From: Cynocephalus volans
Taxonomy: Eukaryota; Chordata; Mammalia; Dermoptera; Cynocephalidae
Reading direction: 5' to 3'
NCBI RefSeq assembly: GCF_027409185.1
Contig: NC_084461.1
Location: forward strand, 233,749,999-233,813,998
DNA length: 64,000 nt
In this document: piece after piece, positions 12,501 through 24,775 of the stretch
How positions within the stretch are numbered: the first letter of the stretch is position 1
Layout of the letters: each line of letters starts with the position of its first letter
The notes under the pieces: generated by a model
The model's database searches: none
What the model was told of the DNA's origin: nothing
The model's input: the letters and a program-made list of their open reading frames with translations, nothing else
Position numbers and translations under genes: made by a program

Positions 12501-13957
12501 GTCTTGTCCAGCGTCTGCCCTCAACCCCACATACTGCCACTCCGTGTCCTTGTCTGTGTCAGGTTCTGCTGCCCCTTCCTCACTGAACGCTTCCCTCACC
12601 CAGTCTGGCACCAGGTAGGCTCAGGGAGTGTTGGTGAGAGGCAGAGCAGGTAAGTGCACGGAGGAGTGGAATCTACGTGGCCTAGGAGGTCTGGTGGCAC
12701 AGGATTGGGCCATATTGTGAAATGGGAATGACGGTACTGGTCAAACCTTCTCGAAATCTAATGTCTCCCCTACTTGACTGTTTCACACCATTCTTTGAAT
12801 TGTGAGTATAGGAAAAAAGAGATGACCATTCTTCAGGAGATGATTTCCTTTACATTAAGCCCTTGAGATGGGACCCTGAAGCCTTGGGACCCAGAGAATC
12901 CAGGGAGCTGCTAAACTCGCTGTTCACTGGTGGCCAGGGCTCAGCAGGGTGTTCTCAGTGAGGGAACCTCCCGGCCCCGGAGTCAGACCCCCACCTCGGA
13001 GGGCCTGGGAAGCTTGCAGTCTGTTTAAAGTTCTCTCCTGCCACGGGGTAGGTGGCAGATGAGTCCTCTAAATCCTCCTGGCTGGGCTCCAGGTACAGCC
13101 TATCTTGCTCCCTTCCTAGGGATGCACGTGCAGGCAGAAGTCCAACCTGGGAGCTGACATTCCTGTCCCATTGACTAAGCTCAGCTTCACCCCTGAGCCT
13201 GAGCCCTGGCTGCGAGCCTCATTTCTGGGCTTTGTGGGTATGGCTCCAAAGGTGTCCAGAGCCCGCCACCCCAGAGAAAGGGACACTTAGAAACTGTGAG
13301 AAGCTTCCCCGCCCATATCAACACTCTGGCTTTGACAGGCACTCACACCCAGAGGGCTGGTCAGAGACATGCCAGACACTCTCAGTCCTTTCCTTTGCTC
13401 TGCTGTTGGTCTGACTTTGTCACCCTCCATGTTTACTCATGGAAACTTCCTACGAACCCCCCAGGAGAAGACTCACTCTAGTCCACGGCCAAGTAGGGCA
13501 GCTGTCGTGGATCAATGTGAAGCAAACCTTGAGTGTTCTTACCCCTGGCTCCTCATGTCCCCTGCCTGTGTGGGGAGAGCTGGGTTTGTCTTCAATACCA
13601 GCCTCATTTCTGCTCACATGCTCCTGCTTCAGAGTCCCAGCTCACCAGCCACGCAGAGCCCAGGAAAGACTTCACATCTGTGCCTGAGCCAAAAGCATCA
13701 GGGCCCAAGTCTGACGTTGTGCTCCAAAACTAAACACCAGAACACAAGAACAGCAAGCCAAAGGAAGTGTCTCCTGCTTCACCCAAAGCCTCTGTCTGTC
13801 CAGGCCCTTACAGGGAAGCTGCCAGATAAAATATAGGACACCCTGGTAAGTTTGAACTCCAGATGAATAATTTTTAATATAAGTATGTCCCAAATATTGC
13901 ACGTGATATACAAATATTAAAAGATTACTTGTGTATTTGGAATTCAAATGAACTAGG
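12501..13957. other. Gene-free stretch
   Basis: No recognised exon or repeat family. The 155-codon frame at 13,369-13,836 overlaps two other frames on the same strand and shows no domain or signal sequence. Confidence 0.35.
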
Positions 13958-14833
13958 TGATGCCAGAGGAGAGGGTCTGGGAGGCCTCGTAGCCAGCTTC
14001 AACCCACCCCAACCTCCTCCTAGGGTTCTTGACTCCACCACAGGAAAGAAGTCAAGAGCAAAGTCACAGAAGATGAAAACATGTCTAATGTAACATATAA
14101 GAGATACAGACTTCACAGAGAGTGCGACATAGCTCCAGAGACTGAGCAGTTCCCACACCAAGATTAATATAAAAGTAAGAAACACATACTTAGTGCTCAG
14201 TGCGTAGTGCAGTCTGGCTGAAGGGGGTGAGCAGCTGCTTGCTGAAAGTAAGCCTGATACAAAAAGAGAGAGACGCACACTCGACAGGCAGAGCACGGGC
14301 TGGTCCCAGAGAGAGTCAGCGACAGCCCTGCCTTCTATGAGGATTCCACTTCTATAGTTTCGCCATCTAATACATATTCATAATACCCAAGGAATATTCA
14401 ACTGAGGGAGTAGTTCCCTGTTATGTAACACAGTCTTGCACACGCTCAGTTGGTCTCCTTTTAGGGCATGTTCATTGGTCAAATTCTATCACATGCACTG
14501 AACATATTTAAGAATATTCTGTGCTCTTTAGCACCCTTAGTGGAATGTCATTCAAAGGATAAACTCCCTTCCACTGAGGATGCTCGGGCACTGGGGTCAT
14601 ATAAGCCTGTACAAATTCCTTTTACTAAGCACGCTCAGCTACTGGATTTGCATAAATCCACTCTTTGTGGTTTCAATCTCTCTGTTTTGGTGCCTAAAAT
14701 AGGTACAGTAAACAACAGTCACTCTCCTCTAGGGGAGGGCCTAGACGAGAGGTCTGAGACCTTGGGGCGTGGCTTGAACCCAGAGCTGTGTCCTGTAACC
14801 TGAACCCATGGAAACGGAGCACCTTCTATCTCA
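13958..14833 (-). mobile_element. Solo LTR, family A, copy 1
   Basis: One of three colinear 0.7-0.9 kb copies (others at 22,845 and 49,161). Read on the minus strand it begins TGAGATAG and ends GGCATCA, the TG...CA ends expected of a retroviral LTR. Shared words across copies include 'cacagctccagagac' variants, 'ctgaaagtaag', 'aatattctgtgctctttagc' and 'ggtctcattttccc' variants. No clean target-site duplication or internal viral genes are visible, so it is a solo LTR. I do not recognise the family. Confidence 0.75.
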
Positions 14834-15840
14834 AGGTGTCCCATATTTTTATCTTCTAAATCTGGCAACTTCACCATTAGTGGACTGCCATTGGTGCAGA
14901 TAATTGAGGAATAACATAATAGCTATTGTCCATGGCTCATTATTTGCGTCTATAGTCCTTCAACTAAGAAAAACATCTTACTTGAGCTATGAGACTATTA
15001 TAGCTGTCTAGGGAAGTCCCTCAGTATCCAGTGCAGCTGTCTCTAAGCACGTCTTTGGTGTATTGGGCAGGGTGATCTTCCTATGACAAGAATATGACAA
15101 GGTCAGGCCTGAATTCAAATATTACTTTAGGGTTTCATGTTTCTGTCATTAAAAAACCAAAAACAACATCTTGCCGTGTTCACGAGGGATTTTTTCCACT
15201 TGAACCGTCTATATCTCTCCTGCATCAACCATTTCTCACGACAGGCTTCATAGCAAATAAGAGAGAACAATCCAGAGAAAGTGTGAGTTCAAATCCCAGG
15301 TCCAAGATTAGATGGGGAGGTAGGACAGCAGCTTCCATGTGACCTGGGAGCTCCTCACCGTGGAAACCTTCCAAAGAACTAGGGCAGCGCTGAGCGGAAA
15401 AGAGAAAGTCCTATCCACTGGTGTTCAAGGACCCCTGAGCCTGTAGGCTGGCACTGCCAAGGAAGGCTTCAAATCTCTGGGACCCTCCGTGTTTATGTCT
15501 GCTTCTCAGGTATGACAGCTCTGGGGCTCCCCACAGGAGGTGCTTTCCCGCCCCCAAACCCCAGCTGTGTTAGAGCCAACACCAGGGGACAGCGAGCCTG
15601 GGGTGCACAATAAACCAAACCCTGAGGATGGAGCCTCTGCCAGCCATGTAGCCAAGGTTGCCCTTGGGTCACCCAGTCAGGGTGGGGCCAGGTAGGGCTC
15701 TCAGGGTACCTACCCTTTGGCAGGGCGCCAAGCTCCAGAGAGCACACCCCGTGCCCCCACTCCTATCACTCACCACCCTCTCCCCGATTTTCCATAAGTG
15801 CCCAGATAGTCCTGGATTTCCGTTCCTATACCTTACTTAA
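14834..15840. other. Gene-free stretch
   Basis: No exon or repeat recognised. Short open frames on both strands near 15,490-15,840 are unsupported. Confidence 0.35.
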
Positions 15841-15844
15841 AAAA

Positions 15845-17480
15845 AAAATTTTTTTTGTATTTATTTGGTTATGTGTCCCAGCTTCCGAAAAAGTTTGTCA
15901 TTTTTTAAAAACTCAGATTTTGTCATGAGTTAGTATTATCTTTTTCTTTTTAAATTATTTTTTATTTTTAATTGACACATAATTGTACCTATTTTTCAGT
16001 GTAATGTTTTAATACATGTATACAATGTGTAATTATCAAGTTAGGGTATCCGACTTTTTAATTCTATGTGATCAACATTTTTAGATTCCACATATGAGAG
16101 CATGCGGTATTTGTCTTTCTGTGCTTGGCTTATTCCACTTAACATGATGCCCTCCAGGCTCATCCATGTTTCTATGGATGGCAAGATTTTTTCCTTTTAG
16201 GGCTAAATAGTATTCCATTGTGTAAATATGCCACATTTAAAAAATCCATTTATTTGTTGATGAACATTTAGTTTGATTCTGAATCTTGGCTAGCGTGAAT
16301 AGTGCTGCAATAAAAGTGGGTGTGCAGATATTTTTCCGACATACTGATTTTATTTCCTTTGGATATATACCTAGCAGTGGGATTGCTTGATCACACGGTA
16401 GTTTCATTTTTAGTTTTTTGAGAAATCTTCATACTGTTTTCCATAGTGTACTACTTTGCATTCTCACCATCAGTGTATAAGAGTTCCCCTTTCTCCACAT
16501 ACTCACCAGTGTTTGTTATTTTTTGTCTTTTTGATTATAGCCATGGGGTGAAATAATGCCTCATTGTGGTTTTGATTTGTGTTTCTCAGATGATTAATGG
16601 TGTTGAGCATTTTTTCATATACCTGTTGGCTATTTGTATGTCTTCTTTTGAGAAATGTCTATTCAGATCTTTTGCCCATTTTAAATTGGATTACTTATTT
16701 ATTTATTGCTGTTGAGTTGAGTTCCTTTTATATTCTGGATATTAATCTCTTGCCAGATGAATAGCTTGCAAATATTTTCTCCCACTCTGCAGCCTGCTTC
16801 TTCACTCTGTTGATTGTTTCCTTTGCCACGCAGAAGAATTTTCATTTGATATAATCTCATTTGTCCATTTTTCCTTTCATTGCCTGTGCTTTTGAAGTTG
16901 TACCTATAAAATCTTCACCCAGACCAATGTTCTGAAGCATTTTTCTTATGTTTTTTCCCAGTAGTTTTATAGTTTCAGGTCTTACATTTAAGTCTGTGAT
17001 CTATTTTGAGTTGATTTTTGTATATGGTGAGAGAGAGGGGTATAGTTTTACTCTTCTGCATATAAAATCCAGTTTTCCCATCACAATTTATTGAAGAGGT
17101 TGTCTTTTCCCCAATGCATGTTCATGGCATCTTCATCGAAAATCAGTTGGCTGTAAATAAGTGAATTTATTTCTGGGTTCTTTCTTCTGTTAGATTGATA
17201 TGTGTCTCTTTTTATGCCAGTACCGTGCTATTTTGATTATTATAGCTTTGTAGTATATTTTGAAGTCAGGTAGTATGATGCCTCACGCTTTGTTCTTTTT
17301 GCTCAGGATTGCTTTGGCTATTCAGGGTCTTCTGTGCTTCCATATGCATTTTAGGATTGTTTTTTCTATTTTTGTGAAGAATGTAATTGGTGTTTTAATA
17401 GGGATTGCATAAAATCTGTAGAATGCTTTGAGTAGTATCATATTGACAGCATTAATTCTTCAATTTATGAACATATGATG
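15845..17480 (-). mobile_element. LINE-1 3' half, antisense
   Basis: The left end carries an antisense L1 3' UTR ('aattgacacataattgtacc', 'aatacatgtatacaatgtgt'). It then shows antisense ORF2 landmarks, including 'ccacatatgagagcatgcgg', 'cattccactgtgt'-like and 'tctgtaggttgt'-type text, with no open frame left. It is an old L1M-type copy. Confidence 0.8.
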
Positions 17481-17972
17481 TCTAATGAAATATTATTTTG
17501 CCACAGAAAAGAATAAAATCCAGTCATTTGTAGCAACAAGCATGAGTCTGGAATACATTATGGTAAATGACATAAGTCAGGCACAGAAAGATAAATACCA
17601 CATGCCTACACTCATATGTGGGAGCTAACAAAGTTGAGCTCTTAGAAGTAGAGAGTAGAACTGTGGTAACTAGAAGGTGAACAGGGGAGGGGAAGGGGAA
17701 ATAGTAAGAGGTTGGTTAACAGATACAAACTTACAGCTAGCTAGGAGGAGTAGGTTGTAGTGTTCTGTAGCACTGTTGGGTGACTATAGGTATATATTTT
17801 CAAATAGCTAGAAGAGAGGATTTTTTTAATGTTCCCAACACAAAGAAATAACAAATGGTTGAGGTATGCTAATTACCCTGATTTGGTCATTATACATTGT
17901 ATACACGTATCAAAATATCACTCTGTATCCCATAAATATGTACAATTATTATGTGTCAATAAGTAAATAAAT
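17481..17972 (+). mobile_element. LINE-1 3' end, sense
   Basis: Sense L1M terminus: 'aagataaataccacatgcct', 'tcatatgtgggagctaacaa', 'gaatgttcccaacacaaa'-type text, and 'aatatgtacaattattatgt' before an A-rich tail. It abuts the antisense L1 on its left. Both pieces include a 3' end, so two insertions are more likely than one inverted copy. Confidence 0.8.
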
Positions 17973-17999
17973 AACAATTTATTTTTAATTTTTTTTGTC

Positions 18000-20215
18000 A
18001 GATAGATTGTATATCTCCAGTTCTTCGGTGTCAGCTGCTGGGAAATTATTGTGTTCTTTTGGTTGTGATATGTCTCCCTGGCTTTTCATTTTTCCTGTTG
18101 CCTCATGTTAATGTCTGCACTTTTGGTGAAGCAGTCACCTCTTCCAGACTCGATGTACTAGTTTCATTGTGCAAAGACCTTCCCCTATGGTTGGGTGTGA
18201 GGGAACTTGCTGACTGAGGTGTAGCAGTTCTGTAGTCTCTGTGCAGATCTGTCAGCTGAGTTCAGGTGTTTACAAAGCTTTCAGGGATCCTCAGTGGCCC
18301 ACACTATGGATATCTGCAGTGGTAGTGAGCGTTTTTGTGATCTTCAGTGGTTATGGCTGCTAAGGTCCTCTTTTTCTCTCATTGGGGAAGTTATGGCTGA
18401 GGGAATTTCTCGTGGCATGGGGTACAGCTTGTGGATTCACTCGCAGCATTGGTGGGACCTGTGGAGTAGCCAAGGAGCTAAGGCCTGAAGCACAGGCACA
18501 CATGGAGGGATTACTATAGTATGTCAAAAAGTTTGTGGAAAAGTAGAATTAAAAGATAATACAAATCTTCCCATGAATTTTTTGAAGACCCTTCTTATAG
18601 CTCTGGGATACAGGGCAGTAATAGCACTGATGTTTGGGGCAGAGGCACTCACTGCTGCCATGCTGGCCACAGTAGATGAGGCACAGGCACCTGTGAAAAA
18701 GTTGGGGAGCCAAGTACGGGAGCACAGGCTTGTGCAGAGTTAGAGTGGCTCCAGGTTTGGGGCGGGGACTAACTCTCTATGGTGGCTGAGTGGGCCCAAA
18801 GCATGGGAATGCGCAGGGAGACCTCGGCTCTGGAGCCCAGCATGCTAACTAGCTCACTGTGGCGATGGATGTGGTGTCTGAGACGGGATGTTACATCTTT
18901 AGTTACAACTTCACAGGTCCCTGAAGCTCTGTTCATTTCTTTCCCAATCTACTCCTTTATTTTTCTGATTGCATAATTTCTGTTGTCCTATCTTGCATTT
19001 CACTGATTTCCCCCTCTTTACCCTGTATTCTGCTGTTGCATTTGTCCGCTGAGGATTTAAACTTGTTTTTTAGTTATTGTATTTTTCAGTTCTAAAATTT
19101 TTATTTGGCTCTTCTGGCTTTTCCTGATATTTTTTATTTTATTTTTTTATTTGTTTCAAGTGTGCTTGTAATTGCTCACTGGAGTATTTTTATGGTGGCT
19201 GCTTTTGAATCTTTTTCAGGTCATTCTAACATCTTCATCATCTTGTTGACATCTATTGATTGTCTTTTCTCATTCAGTTTGAGATCTTCCTTGGTATGAT
19301 GAGTGAGTCTTTATTGAAACCTGGACATTTGGGGTATTATTTTGAACCTTATTTAAACATTTTGTTTTTGCTAGCTTTCTTTGTCATTGCTCCAGAAGGG
19401 CAAGAGAGAAACTGTCTCATTACTGCCGGATGGGGATAGAATTCCAGATTTCCCACTTGGGCTGGTTGACAGCTGAGGTAGGGGGAAGTCTCCTTGGCAC
19501 CACTGAGCAGAGGTGAGAGGTTTGCCTGCCTGCTAGACCTCCACACATGCCCCCCTAGCTGGCAGGGCTAGGAACAGATCTGGTCACTCCTCTCTTCATG
19601 GTTTCCACTGACATCATGGGGTATGTGAAGTCTCATTTCCTCGGTCGGTGGCCTATTGTCTCTTCTCACTCCTCTACTGGGCCTTCTCTGACACCAAACT
19701 AGCAAGGGGAGGAGAGTGCTTCTTTACAGCTGGTTGGGGAGTATCTAGGTGTCCAGGGGTTCTCTGCTGACACCGAGGTTGGGGGTGGTGGTGAAAGTGC
19801 TAGTCCCCTAATTGCCCTTCTCTGACACGCCCTGGCAGTAGGGTGCAGTGAGGCACCTCATATAGCCAGGCTCCTCACCCAGCCTTGGCTGGCATGGGTA
19901 GGCATGGGACCACTACTTTTCTCTGTGATGTTTGGCTGGAGCTGAGTGGTCACTGTCTAAAGATTGTCTGTCTTGCTGGGCTGCTCCTTTGGTTGGGGCT
20001 TTTGCAGTCTATACCTGGTGCCGTTTCCACATTGCTGCCTTCAGCTCCATGTCTGGGATATATGAGGAAAAAGAAAACCCAGGAAACTCATCACCATGTC
20101 ATTTCTTGGGTCTCAAGTGTCTTAGCCCATCTGGCTTTTTCCCTCCACCTTTCAGAGTCTTCTTATATTTGTTTCATATATAATGTTTCTGGGTTTTTAG
20201 TCAAATGCAGTTAAA
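18000..20215 (-). repeat. Probable antisense LINE-1 5' region
   Basis: Text such as 'gtgatatgtctccctggctt', 'gcagtcacctcttccagact', 'cagttctaaaatttttattt' and 'gtggctgcttttgaatcttt' recalls antisense 5' parts of old L1 elements. Assigned by pattern only; it could be a separate LINE. Confidence 0.45.
18517..18597. mobile_element. Short palindromic MITE (mariner-like)
   Basis: About 75 bp with imperfect terminal inverted repeats: the left end GTATGTCAAAAAGTTTGTGG pairs with the reverse complement of a right end that reads AAGGGTCTTCAAAAAATTCA. It is flanked by TA on both sides, the target expected of a Tc1/mariner element, and lies inside the older L1-like region. It codes for nothing. Confidence 0.55.
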
Positions 20216-22844
20216 GGACCAGAGAAAAGTACTTCTGCACCATCTTCCTGGAAGAAGAATTCTTCGTCTTTTCTGCTTGACCCTACCTCCTCCCTCTTGT
20301 GCGAGCTCTGGCTGGGAGTACTTCACACACAACTGTCCCCTTCTCCAGAACCATGAATCTTCAGCCTGTGACTAGTCAACACTCAGAGACATCTCCCAGC
20401 TCCAGATCACACCCCTTGGAGACTGGCATGGGATGTTCCGAGCCCAAGAGCCATCCAAGCCCATCTCCCACCTCCAGCCCTCCATCCATCATGGTGCCCT
20501 CCTAGGCTGGGCCAAGGCCTGGAAGGACTTGTCTCACTTAGACACTCCTGCCCGTGTGGAAATGAATGCAGGCCATTCATGGGGGAGCACAGTGCCCGGC
20601 AGCTGGACTGACACAGAAGCCACCTCCTCAGGGTCTCTGGGACTTTTTTTTTTCCTAAAAAAAGCACAGAACTGGTATGACAGGATGTATCTTTGTACTA
20701 AATTAGTGTATTTCTTGTTATTTCTTTTTCCCCTCTTCTTGTCCCATTTAAGCTACTAGGCTGTCCTGTTCTCACTGCCTCAGGGAAGGCATTTTATAAC
20801 CAAACATAATTTTTTCAAGAAAGGGAACCTCATCCTGGCACTTGTGTTTTCATACGTGTGTCCTTAAGGAACAGACATGACTCACAACATAGACTTAGAT
20901 TTGGAAGACTTTTGTAAAGGAAGTGAAGTTCTTCCTTGTCCGAGGATAGACTTGATACTTCCAAGGGGCCAAGAGTGCAGGCAGGCTCCATAGGCCACCC
21001 AGCGTGGTGCCTATTCAGGAGGCACCTGCGTGGCCTGTATCCAGTGAGACCTTCCCTTCAACAGCTGCCCCAGTACTTGAGCCCACTGATTAATCCAGAA
21101 GAAATGATGCTTCTTTGCACCCAAGGACTTTGTTTGGTCCACATTCAATTCACTCTGTGCAGACACTCCCTACAACATTACTGGACCTCATAAATCCCAG
21201 GGAGGAAGACAGGACCCTGGACACCAAGCTGGGCAGAGAGGGGAGGAAGGGGACAGTCCCCACATCTGATCTTGGGTGAGGATGAATGGCTAAGCTTGAG
21301 AAAACTCTTCCACCAGGACAGTGACGAAACACTCCTTCCCTGTCCCAGCCCCATCATATAAGTGTGCAGTAAGTGCTCCTATGAAACATCGCTTCCCAGA
21401 AAACTGGAGAAAGTGTAATATTCACTCCCAGGAGGAAACACGCATGTAAGCTTGTTGAATGCTCCCAAGTACACAGGGGCAGCCTCGTTCACTTCTCACA
21501 GGCTGTAGCTTTCCTCCCAGGCAATCTTGTTCTCACACCCATGCACACATTCTTTCAGCTCTTCTCCCATTTGCATCCTTTGGTTGCTTCAGCAAATTCT
21601 CTCCTGTTCTCCCAGTGAAACCCTAGGAATAGCCAGTTGCACTGGGGGATCCAAAACAACATTTTAAAGCATCTGTTGAATCTCAATACCACTTGTAAAT
21701 CTCTCTTTAAAGAAAAAAAGTAGAGTTCAAGTTTGGGAAAAACATTGGGACTTCCTTTCTGAAACCTGAAATCAGAAAAAACATTTTATTTTATTGCTCT
21801 TTGGATCGTTGTTCTTACGAATCTCGATCAATGTTTAATGCAACCTAAAAGCACAATAAAATGTAAGCATGCTTTAATACATTAGACTTGTAAATGTGCC
21901 AGCCAAAGAAAACAGAGTTTAAGTAATTTCAATTTGACTATGTAAATAAAGCTTTCTGATAGTTTCATATGATTTCAAATAAAATACAGATTCCACATAG
22001 TAACAATTGTGCTGTCGGTATATTTACTAACTCTCATTTCTTTTACTTCTCTTACTATCCTATCTCATCCTTCATATGGGGTCCTCTTCCTGTGGCCACT
22101 CCTTGTATCCTGGAATTCCTAACATACAAGTTCACACACTGCACTCTCTCCTAGGGACAGATGGTCTAAAATCCACTCAGTTCTACCCTTCTCTGTCGTC
22201 TGCTCCCTGGTCCCAGCCCTGTCACCTTGCTCGCGTCTGGATGACTGCAATAGCTCCAGAGGCTGTTGCTTTCCTTTCCAAGAACAAAAGTGTGGGAAAG
22301 CCTGCCGTCTGGTGGCCGCAGACAGAACTGCAGTGGGCTGAGAGGGGCAGAGGTGTCACTTATTCCCACCTCTGCTCGTTCATTCCACACTGAGTGCTGT
22401 AATGTCTCATGAGCATATACTGACATCAGAGCCTGGGCTGAGAAGCGGGAGGGAAGGCAGATGGACGTGTAGCTTCCGAGGCCCTGATTTGTTCACTGAG
22501 GACCACTCAGGCCTCAGGAACAGACCTACCTCTTAGCAGCCACCTGGCGAAACCAGACTCTCCCTAAGGCTTCTTTGTGGGCCTTGTCCAACCTAGGAGT
22601 CAAGCCCTGTTTCTGTTTGATGACTGGATGGTAGGACTAGCCTCTTGGGGAAAGGACATCAGAGGGGCACACTTGTTCACTCTAGTAGCACACAGCCCAC
22701 AAGGGCCGGGTAAGCTTAGGGCAAAGAGAAGGAGTTGGAGAAGGTTCAGTGTCCCAGGCTGAAGTGGCCCCTTTGAACCGAGATGCTGACCATGTGTATT
22801 GTGAACAGCTGCTCCTCCTGCTCCAGGAAGCACAGGTAAAATTA
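20216..22844. other. Gene-free stretch
   Basis: No recognised exon. Sequence at 21,700-21,960 is AT-rich, with an 'ataaagc' word near 21,945. Open frames are short and overlap on both strands. Confidence 0.35.
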
Positions 22845-23569
22845 TGTCGGAGGCAGGGTCCAGGGGGGCCCGGTGGTCGGCCTCAACCCACCCTGTCCTC
22901 TTACCAGGTTCCTGACTCCGCCACAGGAAAGAATTCAAGGCAGAGTCACAGTAGACAGTGAGAACAAGTTTAATGTAACAGATACGAAATGCAGGTTCCA
23001 CAGAGAGAGTGTGGCACAGCTCCAGAGACCGAGCAGGGCCCACACTGAGTTTAACACAAAAGTAAGTTCAGTACAGACATCAAGTCTAACACAAAAGCAA
23101 GAAAAATGTACTTAAAATTCAGTACAGAGTGCAGGCTGGCTCAAGACAGTGAGCAACCACTTGCTGAAAGTAAGTTAGATACAAAGAGTTACACACCTCA
23201 GCCTGCAAAGTGCACATTGCCTCCAGGCAAGGGGTCAACAACCCTGCCTTCACCTGGGATCCTTATAAAGTTTCTCTATCTAATAAATATTTATTTAAGG
23301 GGACGGCCCCCAGTTATAGGCACTAGGCATATTCAAGAATGTTCTGTGCTCTCTATTGAGCATGCCCAGACACTGGATTGCATAAGCCAGCCCCTTGTGG
23401 TCTCATTTTCCCAGGTTGGTGCTAAAAATAGGTCTAACTGGCAACAGTAACTCTGCTCCAGGGGAGAGCGCAGAGGTGCGGGCCTGCGACCTCGACCTCG
23501 GGGAGTGGCTGGACACCCAGAGGCCTGTCCTGCAACCCAGCCCAGGGAAACTGAGTACCTCTTGTATCA
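22845..23569 (-). mobile_element. Solo LTR, family A, copy 2
   Basis: Colinear with the copies at 13,958 and 49,161. On the minus strand it begins TGATACAAGAGG and ends in the weaker ...CCGACA. It holds a short internal duplication (about 23,046-23,125, two 'acacaaaagtaag'/'acacaaaagcaag' units). It lies directly left of the second copy of the duplicated block. Confidence 0.75.
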
Positions 23570-23654
23570 AAATGAAGAACATGAACTCTTCACCTCCCAG
23601 CTCTCTCTGAGGTCTGGAAATCCAATCCCTGCACGGCCTTATGAGTGCAGGAGG

Positions 23655-24150
23655 AGGATGGAGTCCTGTGTTTTTCAAATCTTTTTCTTTGGCTCATTTT
23701 TGACCTCTGAAGGCTAAGTGCTGCTGGAGTAAGTGGGTGGGCCCCTCAGATGTCTCTTCCAGACAGACCAGTCCTATGCTCCAGATACCTAATATTTCAG
23801 GGCTTGTCTCCTAGTGGTGGACGTGTTGCCTGAGATATCACACGGAGAATCTGCCTTTGTCAGGTGGATTTTTGGGGGCAGATCTGCTCCCAGTGGGCCT
23901 GAGTGGCCGTGGCCCACCAGGATTTTGGAAGCTGTCCACTCCCCTGCCCTTCCATCTATGGCTGGCACCTACCTTTCCTCAGCCTGGGCCTTCCCCACCT
24001 ACCCCACCTGTCCCCAGCCTGGGCCTCTGACAGCAGCATCTCTACATTCTCTCCAGCTCCCAGGGCCAGAGGCTCAGGTAGGGGCCTCCATGAGTCCCAG
24101 GAGAACACTGGGAATTTGGCTTCTTTCCAGGGCACATGGTGCTGGTTCTG
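23655..24150 (+). repeat. Diverged duplication, copy 2, left part
   Basis: Colinear with 855-1,330. Shared text includes 'cctagtggtggac', 'cccagtgggcctgagtgg', 'cctgggcctctgacag' and 'ggctcaggtaggggcctcc'. It breaks at 24,151, where an LTR has inserted, and continues at 24,601. Confidence 0.75.
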
Positions 24151-24600
24151 TGTGAGGAAAATAGAGTAGTTTAGTCAGGCCCCCTTGCCTCAGGTCCGTT
24201 TGGGGGGTGGTGCAGCACATTTCTTGTAAAGTTGTGTGTGGATGGAGTTAGTGCAGGTGCAGACAATGTATCATTTTAATTTATTGCTATTGTATGTTCG
24301 TGAGTTTGTGAAGCAGCAGTGGCAGAGAGCTCGCATCTAAAAATAGAGCATGTTTACTTTGCTGGCAGCTGCTCAGTTTTTCTTTGGACTTTGCCAGTAG
24401 CAGTTGGGTTTCTGAGTTTCTCTTTGGACTGCCTAGCTTAGACGTGTGTGTGCTGAATAAATCCTATTGTTTCTTCACCCATGGCTTCAAGGGTGAACAA
24501 TAGACCTTTTTCCTGTTACCTAGCTCATAGACCTGCATGTGAAGGGTTTGTGAATGGGCTCGAGGGGTCTGTGAGTTCCAGACCCAGCCCTAGCTCTACA
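24151..24600 (+). mobile_element. Solo LTR, family B, copy 1
   Basis: 450 bp starting TGTGAGGAAA and ending CTCTACA. It matches 26,710-27,150 at both ends (shared 'gtttagtcagg', 'cttgcctca', 'cagcacattt', 'gacctgcatg'/'gacctgcaca'). An 'aataaa' at about 24,458 fits an LTR polyadenylation signal in this orientation. It interrupts the duplicated block, so it is younger than the duplication. Confidence 0.7.
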
Positions 24601-24775
24601 GATTGGAAGAGGTGACCAAGGAAGCCTAATCTGGGTAGCAGACACCTTGCACCCATGCCTTGGCCTGGAGCACAGGAGACCCTAAGCTTTCTCTTTCCAT
24701 CAAGGAGAAAGAACACTCTTCAGGACAGTAAAACAAGCCCTAATTGCCATCAAACCCTAGAGCTTGTGTATAACA
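24601..24775 (+). repeat. Diverged duplication, copy 2, right part
   Basis: Matches 1,335-1,495 ('gcctaatctgg'/'gcctcatctgg', then 'tttctctttccatca', 'aattgccat', 'ccctagagcttgt'). Homology ends near 24,775. Confidence 0.7.

Noticed and set aside
13369-13836. 155-codon open frame.
   Set aside because: Overlaps two other frames on the same strand and has no family features.
17300-17600. Single L1 with inverted 5' part (twin priming).
   Set aside because: Both the antisense and sense pieces contain a 3' end, so two insertions are needed.
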